Shown piece by piece: positions 10,012-18,542 of a stretch of DNA of 64,000 bases. This stretch comes from an archaeon. Lineage in GTDB: Archaea; Nanobdellota; Nanobdellia; Woesearchaeales; UBA9642. Every line of letters begins with the position of its first letter. Position 1 is the first letter of the stretch. A program made the position numbers and the translations under genes. Below the pieces are notes generated by a model that had not been told where the DNA came from, did no database searches, and saw nothing but the letters and a program-made list of their open reading frames with translations. The DNA is taken from assembly GCA_020057295.1 (NCBI GenBank), contig JAGVGF010000005.1, forward strand, positions 1 through 64,000, given 5' to 3'.

Positions 10012-11019
10012 TTATACTGCTGCTTCTAATCTTTCTTCTTTGACGAAGAATGCACATTCACCATCAGCTATGTTTGGTGCGTCTACTAATTTTGCAACTC
10101 TTGAACCTTTCTTACCCTTTCGTAAGTAGATTCTAAATGTTGAGTTGTGTCCTACGATGTTTCCGCCGATTGCTTCTGTTGGATCTCCAAAGAATGTGTC
10201 TGGCTTTGCCATAACTTGATTTGTAACATATACTGTTAAATTGTACATGTCTGCAAGTTTCGCAAGCACGTGCATGTGTTTGTTTAATTTTTGTTGCCTA
10301 TCAGCAAGAGTTCCTCTCCCAACAAATTCTGCTCTAAAATGTGCTGTTAATGAGTCAACAATTATCAGTTTTACATTAAGACCATTTTTTATTAGCTCTT
10401 CTACTTTTTCTGCGAGTAACATTTGATGGTCCGAATTGTACGCGCGTGCAACTTTAATATTTCTTAATACTTGTTCAGGATCCATTCCTAAACCTTTTGC
10501 AAATTGTACGATTCTTTCAGGTCTAAAAGTGCTTTCAGTGTCAATGTATACTACTGCAGCTGTAGGATCTTGTTTTTGAAGACTTACAGATAATAAATGT
10601 CCTATCTGAGTTTTTCCAGAACCGTATTGTCCAAAACATTCTGTTATCGCTCTAGTTTCAAATCCGCCTTCTAGTAATGCGTCGAATGGTTCACAAAATG
10701 TGGATATTTTATGTATTGTGGATCTCTTTTGCATTGCCTCTTCGCCTGACATGAATCCCATATCCATTGATGCTCTTGATGCCTGAATAATTTTTCTCGC
10801 AACAATCTCACTTACGCCCGATGCTTCAACAATTTCTCCAATTGTAGCTACAGCTATTGCAAGCAGCGTATCAAATCCTGCTAATGATAATTTCTCTGCA
10901 GTTGCAGCTCCTACACCAGGAAGACTTGTTACTGATGTCTCGTTTGATTTTTGAACGTTTTTCAAATCTATATTTACATCGTTGTCTAATTCGTTTTCTT
11001 CTACTCTTCTTCTTGCCAT
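10012..11019 (-). CDS. radA: DNA repair and recombination protein RadA
   Basis: HhH LPGVGAATAEKLSLAGF, Walker A GQYGSGKTQ, LIIVDSLTAHFRAEFVGRG, YVTNQVMAKPD. Confidence 0.97.
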   Translation of the reverse strand: MARRRVEENELDNDVNIDLKNVQKSNETSVTSLPGVGAATAEKLSLAGFDTLLAIAVATIGEIVEASGVSEIVARKIIQASRASMDMGFMSGEEAMQKRSTIHKISTFCEPFDALLEGGFETRAITECFGQYGSGKTQIGHLLSVSLQKQDPTAAVVYIDTESTFRPERIVQFAKGLGMDPEQVLRNIKVARAYNSDHQMLLAEKVEELIKNGLNVKLIIVDSLTAHFRAEFVGRGTLADRQQKLNKHMHVLAKLADMYNLTVYVTNQVMAKPDTFFGDPTEAIGGNIVGHNSTFRIYLRKGKKGSRVAKLVDAPNIADGECAFFVKEERLEAAV

Positions 11020-11114
11020 TTTACATCCCTCACATAATTATTTTGTTAAATATTAGAGATAGCTCGCGCTATCTCGAAAAAAATAAATTATTAAAAATTT
11101 CTTAAACTAATCTC

Positions 11115-11417
11115 TTAGTATATATCGTCTTCGTCAGCATTCAAAGCTAAGTGCTCGTACGCTTTGTTTAGCACAAGTATTGCTTTAGGAATATCTGCTG
11201 TTCTAAGAGAATTAGTCGTTTGCCACTGATCGTTTTTATCCTTGTAACTGCGCTCGAAGGCTACAGTCTTGTACTCTACCTTTTTTCCATCACGAACGGC
11301 CTCATTAGACCATACTGTGGCTGTTATTGCGCCAGACCTGAATTTTGTCTCTGGCATTTTTTTACCCATCACGTCGTTAACGGATGGTAACTTTATCTGT
11401 GTTTTTTTCGCTTCCAT
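11115..11417 (-). CDS. Conserved hypothetical protein (100 aa)
   Basis: FRSGAITATVWSNEAVRDGKKVEYKTVAFERSYKDKNDQWQTTNSLRTADIPKAILVLNKAYEHL resembles a small widespread uncharacterised family; GAGG RBS-like upstream. Confidence 0.65.
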   Translation of the reverse strand: MEAKKTQIKLPSVNDVMGKKMPETKFRSGAITATVWSNEAVRDGKKVEYKTVAFERSYKDKNDQWQTTNSLRTADIPKAILVLNKAYEHLALNADEDDIY

Positions 11418-11464
11418 TTTTTCCTCTTGCTTGTCGCATTTTATTTCAAATCCCTTTATAGAGC

Positions 11465-11526
11465 TGCAAACCCGAAGGGTAGGCGCTCAGGGGACGAGGT
11501 GTAGGCATCAATTTTTGACACCTACA
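11465..11526 (-). ncRNA. Candidate structured small RNA or leader with two hairpins
   Basis: Minus strand GTAGGTGTC-AAAAATT-GATGCCTAC (9 bp incl. 2 G-U) and GAGCGC-CT-ACCC-TTC-GGGT-TT-GC-A-GCTC; TATA-like TATATAAATA about 25 nt upstream. Confidence 0.4.
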
Positions 11527-11719
11527 AATACTGTAGAAGCATTGTTATTTATATACCCTGCCAGAGATTGTCCAGTGTGGGAAGTGTAAAACAGAGATAG
11601 AACAACACCTTATTTCTCGTCGACAAAACGCTTGCCTTTATAAATAAAAATATTTATAAACTAGTTTTATTTCACTCAATGATTCGCGTGAATTATTTTA
11701 TTGTTGCGCGTTATATTAG

Positions 11720-11878
11720 GAGGATGGTTTTTACGAGCTGTATACTAAAAAAGTGTTCAAAAAATATTCATACAAACTTCTGTATAAGTCTTCTAAGTTA
11801 GTTAAACATACAAAGAATCCTATAGTTCTAAGCATATTCATTTTCTTAACGAAGATATTTGGAGGAATAATAGAATGA
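11720..11878 (+). other. Unlisted open frame (non-ATG start), possible small membrane peptide or remnant CDS
   Basis: EDGFYELYTKKVFKKYSYKLLYKSSKLVKHTKNPIVLSIFIFLTKIFGGIIE*, ending TGA in ATGA overlap with the ATG at 11875; GTG at 11753 possible start. Confidence 0.3.
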
Positions 11879-12465
11879 ATGGAAAAACCGTTTTAGAATT
11901 TAAATCAAGGAGTAAACAAAAAGAAATTGTTCTAACTCAAAGTGTAATTGTTGGAAATAGAATTCCTAAAGATTATTTTGTAACGTCAGGAAGTGGAGAA
12001 TCTGATATTACAATTCATGCAGGTTCATATCATTTAGCATTAAAAGATGCCGGAATAGAAGTGGGCAATATAATGACATACTCGAGTATTTTACCAGCAA
12101 TAGCAACAGAGATAGAAAAACCAGAATTGACTCACGGAGAGGTTGTTGAAAGTATAATGGCAGTTTCTCATGCAGAGAAAGGTCAAAAGGCCACTGCAGG
12201 AATAATATATGGATGGTTATACAATAAGAAAACAGGAAAGAAACATGGCGGCTTAGTTTGTGAACATAATGGAAATTATGATGAACGAGAAGTTGAAAAA
12301 AAATTAATGGCAAGCATCAACGAACTTTACGTAAATGGATTTAACGATAAGTATAAATTAGAAGATATTAAAATGATAACTAAGAGTTTCACTCCTAAGA
12401 AAAAGCACGGCACAGCACTTGTTGCACTTTGTTTTAAGAATTATGTTGTGCCGATTATTGGATAA
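11875..12465 (+). CDS. pdaD: Pyruvoyl-dependent arginine decarboxylase
   Basis: IPKDYFVTSGSGESDITIHAGSYHLALKDAGI, self-cleavage site TYSSILP, HGEVVESIMA; GGAGG RBS. Confidence 0.85.
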   Translation: MNGKTVLEFKSRSKQKEIVLTQSVIVGNRIPKDYFVTSGSGESDITIHAGSYHLALKDAGIEVGNIMTYSSILPAIATEIEKPELTHGEVVESIMAVSHAEKGQKATAGIIYGWLYNKKTGKKHGGLVCEHNGNYDEREVEKKLMASINELYVNGFNDKYKLEDIKMITKSFTPKKKHGTALVALCFKNYVVPIIG

Positions 12466-12476
12466 AGCGGAAAGAA

Positions 12477-12800
12477 TTATTTTCTAGGATTTTTTCCACA
12501 CACATAATAGTATACTATCGCGCCCAATATAGTTAATAGCACAATTACAATAATCCAAACAATCTTTTGAGTATCATCCTTGAATTTTCTCAGGGCACAA
12601 TCAACAATCATATATACTGTAAAGGCAAGCGCGCAGATAATGACCAGAAAGTGTGACAGCATCAACAGGACAAATGATATCCCGAATGTAGGCGTCTCTG
12701 CGCCCACTTGTGAAATGATAAAACTGAAGAAGAAAATTATGTGAAGAATAAACCATACAATGTAAATCGGAATCAGATATTTGAATATCGGCTTAGTCAT
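12477..12800 (-). CDS. Small membrane protein, PLDc_N-like
   Basis: YMIVDCALRKFKDDTQKIVWIIVIVLLTILGAIVYYYVCGKN. Confidence 0.6.
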   Translation of the reverse strand: MTKPIFKYLIPIYIVWFILHIIFFFSFIISQVGAETPTFGISFVLLMLSHFLVIICALAFTVYMIVDCALRKFKDDTQKIVWIIVIVLLTILGAIVYYYVCGKNPRK

Positions 12801-12914
12801 CGTATACCTTAGATGTAGTTATATTTAAAGATTACTGAACATAAGCCTTAAATAAAACATATTTTCATAATCTTTATATTCTATATTTTATTCTCTAACA
12901 TTTGAGGTGTTTTA

Positions 12915-13748
12915 ATGGAAAATATTCATGCAAATCATAATAAAATTAATACCGGTTCTCAAGAGCATACTCCTGAACTCAAGAATGCTACACTGATTAC
13001 AGGCGCATCTTCAGGTATCGGCCTTGAATTTGCAAAGATATTTGCAAGACACGGACATAACCTCATTCTTGTTGCACGAAGTGAGGAAACTCTTAAATCT
13101 TTAAAAGAACATTTAGAAAAGAATTTTGGTGTTGATGTCAAAATACTCGTTCAAGATCTTAAATATTATAATGCTCCTCAAGCAATATATGATGCAGTTA
13201 AATTAGATAATATTAATGTTAACATCTTGGTTAACAATGCGGGCTTCGGAACATATGGCAAATTTTCTGATACAAACTTAGAGGCAGAGCTTGAGATGAT
13301 TCAAGTTAATATTACAGCATTAACACATTTAACTAAATTATTTTTGAAAGATATGATTACACATAATACTGGCAGAGTATTAAATGTTGCAAGTACTGCA
13401 AGCTTTCAACCAGGACCATTAATGGCAGTATATTTCGCTTCTAAATCTTATGTATTATCATTCTCCGAAGCTCTGGCTGAAGAATTAAGCAATACAAAGA
13501 TTAAAATTACAGCATTATGTCCTGGACCAACACAGACAAATTTTCAAAAGTCTGCAAATATCGATGATGGAAAATTATTCGGAAATAAAGATCCTACAGC
13601 AAAAGAAGTTGCAGAATATGGATATGACGCAATGATTCAAGGAAAAAGAGTTGCTGTTTACGGTCTAAAGAACAAATTCCTTGTACAAACCACAAGATTT
13701 ACTCCAAGAAACGTAATAACAAGAATAGTAAAGAAAATGCAAGAATAA
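12915..13748 (+). CDS. SDR family NAD(P)-dependent oxidoreductase
   Basis: TLITGASSGIGLEFAKIFARHG, NNAGFGTYG, YFASKSYVLSFSEAL. Confidence 0.93.
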   Translation: MENIHANHNKINTGSQEHTPELKNATLITGASSGIGLEFAKIFARHGHNLILVARSEETLKSLKEHLEKNFGVDVKILVQDLKYYNAPQAIYDAVKLDNINVNILVNNAGFGTYGKFSDTNLEAELEMIQVNITALTHLTKLFLKDMITHNTGRVLNVASTASFQPGPLMAVYFASKSYVLSFSEALAEELSNTKIKITALCPGPTQTNFQKSANIDDGKLFGNKDPTAKEVAEYGYDAMIQGKRVAVYGLKNKFLVQTTRFTPRNVITRIVKKMQE

Positions 13749-13770
13749 TACATAATTTAAGAGCAATATT

Positions 13771-14499
13771 TTATTTTTCTAATAACATTTTCTTTGTTTG
13801 TGTATAAGATGTTCCATCGTTAAGTCTTACTCTTGCAACTAAATTATATATTCCAGAACTCAAGCCATTACCGTTAAACACTCCGTTATATGTTCCTGGT
13901 TTTAATTGTGAGTTAAATAATGTTGAAACTTCTCTTCCAAGAATATCATAAACTCTTACATCAACATTCGCATTTTCTATAACATCAAAAGATATATTTG
14001 TTTCTGGATTGAATGGATTCGGATAATTCTGATTTAATTTAAAATATGAAGGATTTCCAAGATTTGCAGCATTATTAACTCCTGTTGTTTTTCCTGTGAT
14101 TATGCTATCTATAGTCTTATACGTTACCGGTACATCTATTGTGCTGTCTGGAGCAAATCCTATCGTAAACATCTTTTCTTTAGGAATATTATCAACTATA
14201 GATTTTATTGAATCATTATGTGCTGTTTTAGGCATTAAGTAGAACGTGTTAAAAACCATTGAAGGATTATTTTGTTTTTTACCGAATGCTGACGGGACAA
14301 AGTTTGCCGTATCGTTTCCACTACCTAAATTTATACGATAATCTATACCATCACCATATTTTCCCTTCATAACGTAACCGTGATTCTTGAATTCTTGTCC
14401 TAATTGTTGGAATGCTTGATCTAGCTTAGACTGCGCATTAACTATGTATGATGATGCTAATAGTAATCCTGCAATTATTGTGTTTCGTATTATTTTCAT
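13771..14499 (-). CDS. Secreted protein with T9SS type A-like C-terminal sorting domain
   Basis: Signal peptide LLLASSYIVNAQ; C-term YFKLNQNYPNPFNPETNISFDVIENANVDVRVYDILGREVSTL...LSSGIYNLVARV...QTKKMLLEK. Confidence 0.8.
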   Translation of the reverse strand: MKIIRNTIIAGLLLASSYIVNAQSKLDQAFQQLGQEFKNHGYVMKGKYGDGIDYRINLGSGNDTANFVPSAFGKKQNNPSMVFNTFYLMPKTAHNDSIKSIVDNIPKEKMFTIGFAPDSTIDVPVTYKTIDSIITGKTTGVNNAANLGNPSYFKLNQNYPNPFNPETNISFDVIENANVDVRVYDILGREVSTLFNSQLKPGTYNGVFNGNGLSSGIYNLVARVRLNDGTSYTQTKKMLLEK

Positions 14500-14507
14500 T
14501 TTTTTAC

Positions 14508-17500
14508 CTATTGAACAATTTCTCCTACAAGTTTTCCACTCAATACATTAGATACAACAGTTATCGTAAATTGTCTAATATTATCTGCTTTATTAGTCTC
14601 TATTAACACATTATCCGAATCTATAGTTATATTTCCATTAAATGTTCCTGCACTTGTATAATTGAAGTATTCCCATCCATCTATAGGATAATCGAATACT
14701 GGAACTGTTCGTGTTATTGTTTGCTGACCAGTATTTATTGTATATTTGAAATTATTTATATTTTGATTTTCATTTTTCATGATCACAAAGTTCACTCCAA
14801 CGGTCTGTCCTATTTTTGGAGTGGTATTATCTACATAGACACTATCGACGTATGCATTAAATGTTATTATTGGAGGAGTAATTGCTGCTGTTACAGGAAT
14901 TGTTGATTTTACTGTTGTTGAGCCATCTGTTACCGAGATATTAAAGTCGTAATTTCCTGTCAAATTAGTCTGTTTTGCAATGAATGTAATATTTTGAACT
15001 AATGTTTGACCGCCATTAATAATTGTTGGACTTGCAAAGATATAATTCCATGCAGAATTTCCTTCAATTGTTGTGGTAAATGTTCTTGGTAAACAATAAA
15101 TATTATCGTTGTTTGTGATACTTGCTGTTGCAGTTCCGTTAGTCACATCAGCTAATGTATCTATGAAGTTGAACGGTCCTCCATTAATTGTTATTGTTGG
15201 ATTATTACGTATGCAAGGATCAATAAATGATATACTATGAATTCCTGTTACAGATAGTCCTGAATCATTGTTCTTAGCCGTAATACTGAATGTAGTATTT
15301 ATGTATGAAACTGTTGTTACATTGTAAGCTAATCTTTTTTTAACACCTGCACTTATTGTTAAATTGTTAACATCTACAGGAACATAATTTCCAGTACTCA
15401 TATTATAAACTAATAATTGATACGACATAGGATTTGTTGTTGTAATATTAAATATTGCATCAGTACAATATGAATTATCATTATTTGTGACATTGAATTG
15501 CACTACCGTATTATTGTCTATTCCTTGTCTTAATAAGATATCGCTTGGAACAGCGATTGTAGGAGTATTTCTTACGCATGGATCGATTACATTGATGCTA
15601 ATATCTCTTAGCGTACTCATAGCACCATTAAAATTGGTGAAATTAACATTAATATTATAGGTTCCAGGAATTGCATTTACTGGAGTCACATTGTAGAACA
15701 ATATAAATTCTGAGTTGGTATTTCTTCGTATATATTTATTATTATACCATTTTTCAAGTCTATATCCTACAATTGTCCTATTATAAGGCTGTCCTGTTGT
15801 TTGATTGATAAGAGTTACATTATATAAGTAAGATGTGTTGTAATATACCTCTGTAATCCATCCTTCAGGGAATGTGACATTGTATAAAAATACACTATCC
15901 TGACAACTTGAACTGTCATTATTTCTAACTGTTATTGGCATCATAAATGACTCTCCCTGATTGATAGCATAATTTAATACTCCTTTGAATATAGGAGTTC
16001 TTGTTGTACAAGAATCGTTTGAAAATGACATATTAGAATATTTAGAAAGTATTAATCTTTGATAAGTTTGGGCAAATTCTTGAACAGTTACATTCATTGA
16101 TGGAGCAAAAGAATAAGGTTTGCCTCCAAACCATGATCTAGGTATTGTTGCATACACAATAATATTTTTTGAACTTGTTTCATTTAATGTTATTGTTTTA
16201 TCGAAGAATTGAACTAATTCTCCAGAAGGTAATTTCTCAAAGTATTCTAAAGTCCAACTTTCTGGATAATTTGGTTCTAAAATTATATGTGACTCTTTAC
16301 AACCAGCATAAGCTTTACCTTGGAACGTATATCCGAAATTAAATAGATTAGCATAAGGTCTGTGTATTGACATTGTAACTCTTGAAGTATCGGCAGAAAT
16401 TTTTATTGGCTCTCTAAAATAACATGATGGTTGCGTTAAATTGACTTCGAATGTCGCACTACCTTCTGTTGAATTATCAACAGATAAAGTTTTTATTCTT
16501 ATACCCATAGGTGCATCAATGTAAGTTTTGTCAACATTCAGCGTTACATTCATCGTATCATAATATGATGCAGATGTTCCTCCAATAGAGTTTGGAGTCA
16601 TGTCAAGTAAATATGTTCTTGCAAAATTTTCGCTTGTTGAAGAAAATTCATTCATCACATTAACAAATATACCGTTTAAGTTGTCTTTAGTATTTGGCCA
16701 TCCGCCCGTGCTATAATTAGTTTTTGAATCAAAACCTATTGGTCTTCTTATTTCTATATACATGTAAGGTGTTGAAGTGTTTGGATCTGAGCCTATGGGA
16801 TATATTTTTGCTGCATGTATTCCGTTGTTAGATTCCAAAGGATTTATTGTATAAGTTCCATTAGTAACTACAGATTGTATTGTGCTTTGATTTATCCATC
16901 CGTTTAATTCTTTATAATATGCATTTGTATGAAGTGTGAATGAAGTTGTTCCCATAATATCATAATAATTACCGTAATTGTAACTAGCGTACGGATCATT
17001 GAGATTATTTTCATTACATGCTTGTCCATACATTACAATGCCTGGTTCACATCTCATAATTCCTGCATGATTTGCTCCAAATCCGTGTCCTCCAAGTTCG
17101 TGTGAAACAAGATAATCAAGATTTGTCCAATTAAACGGTTGTGTTCCCCATCCTGAAGGGTTTTTGTATGTTGATTGATTGTTAATGTTAATACTTCCAA
17201 CCCAGGAAACAGAAGTGTTCCAGATTTCATTACCGACTTTATTTTGTGAAATACCCACATATGAAGTTCCACCAGTAAAATAATGATGATTAACTAAGAT
17301 TAATATTCTATCATATTGAGTCATATTAATACTTAAAGAATCAGAATATGTTTTAATATCATCTAATGTTGGAGGATATATGCTAAATGATCCTGAAGAA
17401 ACAGAATTATGAGGTATTTGATACCATCCATATACGTCAGCAGTTATGTTGCCTACTTTTCCATATGATTGTTCCTGCATAAATTTTGCAAATGGACCAT

Positions 17501-18401
17501 TCTCTAATCTTTCTTTAACATATGTAGAAGTCATATTTTCAGGATTTGGATTTTGAGAATCAGTAAAACTAACCATGAATACAACAATCTTTTGTGGACC
17601 TATAGTTAGTACAGGACCATTTTCTAATATCTTTACATCTGAAGTTTTTACTGCAATATCATTGTCGATTATCAGACCACTAACAGTGATTTTAGATCCT
17701 GAACGCAATTCAGGGTTTAATTGTAATAAATTGTCTGTAGGATTTATATTATACATCTTGTTATTTGATAATATATTATAAGTATAAATAGAATTTCCTG
17801 CTTTATCCTCACTTACGAGAATATTAAGATATCCTTCTAGAACTATTGGTTGTTCTATATTTTCAGATAAATCTGCATAAGATTCATCAATTGCTACAAC
17901 AGATTTATCGAAGAATTTTTCAACATTGTTTTCCAGTAATTTTTTCATTAAAGGTTTACGTTCAACAATCACTGATTCTGTTACAGTATTATCTATAATC
18001 TGTTCATTGATTTGATCTATGCGATCTGTGTTAGTTATCTGTACGGGCACAGGACTTAATGAAACTGGAGGAGTATATTGCTGACTGTTAGTATTACTTC
18101 CAGATCCTCCGCCGCTAGAACCGCCACCAGAATTTCCTGAGTTTTTTCCATTATTAGTGGTTGTTATCTTTAGAGATACTTGATTAGAATTTTCTTTGTT
18201 TGAATCGTTATTATGTAAATTATTTGTTAATGTGTTATTTGTAGATATATTAGAATCTAATGATTGAATAGAGTCTGTTCTAGGTGTGCCTGGATCACGA
18301 TTAACATTTCCGTTAAAATCATCATTTATAGTGCATCCTACTAGAAATAAAGAGAATAATACTAGTACTACCAATGTATTAAATTTACTTCCCCCATACA
18401 T
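14508..18401 (-). CDS. Large surface lipoprotein: metzincin (gametolysin/M11-like) protease plus C-terminal Ig-like repeats
   Basis: Lipobox LVGC; Ser/Gly-rich linker; HELGGHGFGANH (HExxHxxGxxH), Met-turn YDIMG...YYKELNGWI; repeated CxRxxP...NND..C modules. Confidence 0.8.
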   Translation of the reverse strand: MYGGSKFNTLVVLVLFSLFLVGCTINDDFNGNVNRDPGTPRTDSIQSLDSNISTNNTLTNNLHNNDSNKENSNQVSLKITTTNNGKNSGNSGGGSSGGGSGSNTNSQQYTPPVSLSPVPVQITNTDRIDQINEQIIDNTVTESVIVERKPLMKKLLENNVEKFFDKSVVAIDESYADLSENIEQPIVLEGYLNILVSEDKAGNSIYTYNILSNNKMYNINPTDNLLQLNPELRSGSKITVSGLIIDNDIAVKTSDVKILENGPVLTIGPQKIVVFMVSFTDSQNPNPENMTSTYVKERLENGPFAKFMQEQSYGKVGNITADVYGWYQIPHNSVSSGSFSIYPPTLDDIKTYSDSLSINMTQYDRILILVNHHYFTGGTSYVGISQNKVGNEIWNTSVSWVGSININNQSTYKNPSGWGTQPFNWTNLDYLVSHELGGHGFGANHAGIMRCEPGIVMYGQACNENNLNDPYASYNYGNYYDIMGTTSFTLHTNAYYKELNGWINQSTIQSVVTNGTYTINPLESNNGIHAAKIYPIGSDPNTSTPYMYIEIRRPIGFDSKTNYSTGGWPNTKDNLNGIFVNVMNEFSSTSENFARTYLLDMTPNSIGGTSASYYDTMNVTLNVDKTYIDAPMGIRIKTLSVDNSTEGSATFEVNLTQPSCYFREPIKISADTSRVTMSIHRPYANLFNFGYTFQGKAYAGCKESHIILEPNYPESWTLEYFEKLPSGELVQFFDKTITLNETSSKNIIVYATIPRSWFGGKPYSFAPSMNVTVQEFAQTYQRLILSKYSNMSFSNDSCTTRTPIFKGVLNYAINQGESFMMPITVRNNDSSSCQDSVFLYNVTFPEGWITEVYYNTSYLYNVTLINQTTGQPYNRTIVGYRLEKWYNNKYIRRNTNSEFILFYNVTPVNAIPGTYNINVNFTNFNGAMSTLRDISINVIDPCVRNTPTIAVPSDILLRQGIDNNTVVQFNVTNNDNSYCTDAIFNITTTNPMSYQLLVYNMSTGNYVPVDVNNLTISAGVKKRLAYNVTTVSYINTTFSITAKNNDSGLSVTGIHSISFIDPCIRNNPTITINGGPFNFIDTLADVTNGTATASITNNDNIYCLPRTFTTTIEGNSAWNYIFASPTIINGGQTLVQNITFIAKQTNLTGNYDFNISVTDGSTTVKSTIPVTAAITPPIITFNAYVDSVYVDNTTPKIGQTVGVNFVIMKNENQNINNFKYTINTGQQTITRTVPVFDYPIDGWEYFNYTSAGTFNGNITIDSDNVLIETNKADNIRQFTITVVSNVLSGKLVGEIVQ

Positions 18402-18477
18402 GTTACTGTTCAGTAGCTACACTTTATAAAGTTTACGTTTAGAACGTTTCCACAATAAAAGAAATTCCCATTTCTTA

Positions 18478-18504
18478 ATTGTGAAAATTTCAGATTTTCA
18501 CAAT
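18478..18504. promoter_or_regulatory. Perfect 11-bp inverted repeat ATTGTGAAAAT-TTCAG-ATTTTCACAAT in divergent promoter region
   Basis: Read directly; lies upstream of TATA-like TATATATA of the acetate kinase gene. Confidence 0.5.
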
Positions 18505-18542
18505 CTTTAAAAGTAGCTCTATATATAGTATCAAAAAAGAGG

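Noticed and set aside
11461-11530. Possible tRNA (plus-strand GCGCTCAGGGGACGAGG looks D-arm-like)
   Set aside because: No acceptor stem, anticodon arm or T-loop GTTCRAN could be assembled; the minus-strand hairpins fit better.
11269-11589. ORF on plus strand of 106 aa
   Set aside because: Antisense to the conserved 100-aa gene and the structured element; composition not protein-like.
14721-17781. Short ORFs inside the metzincin gene (14721-14906, 17054-17272, 17575-17781)
   Set aside because: Internal or antisense to a long, motif-supported CDS.
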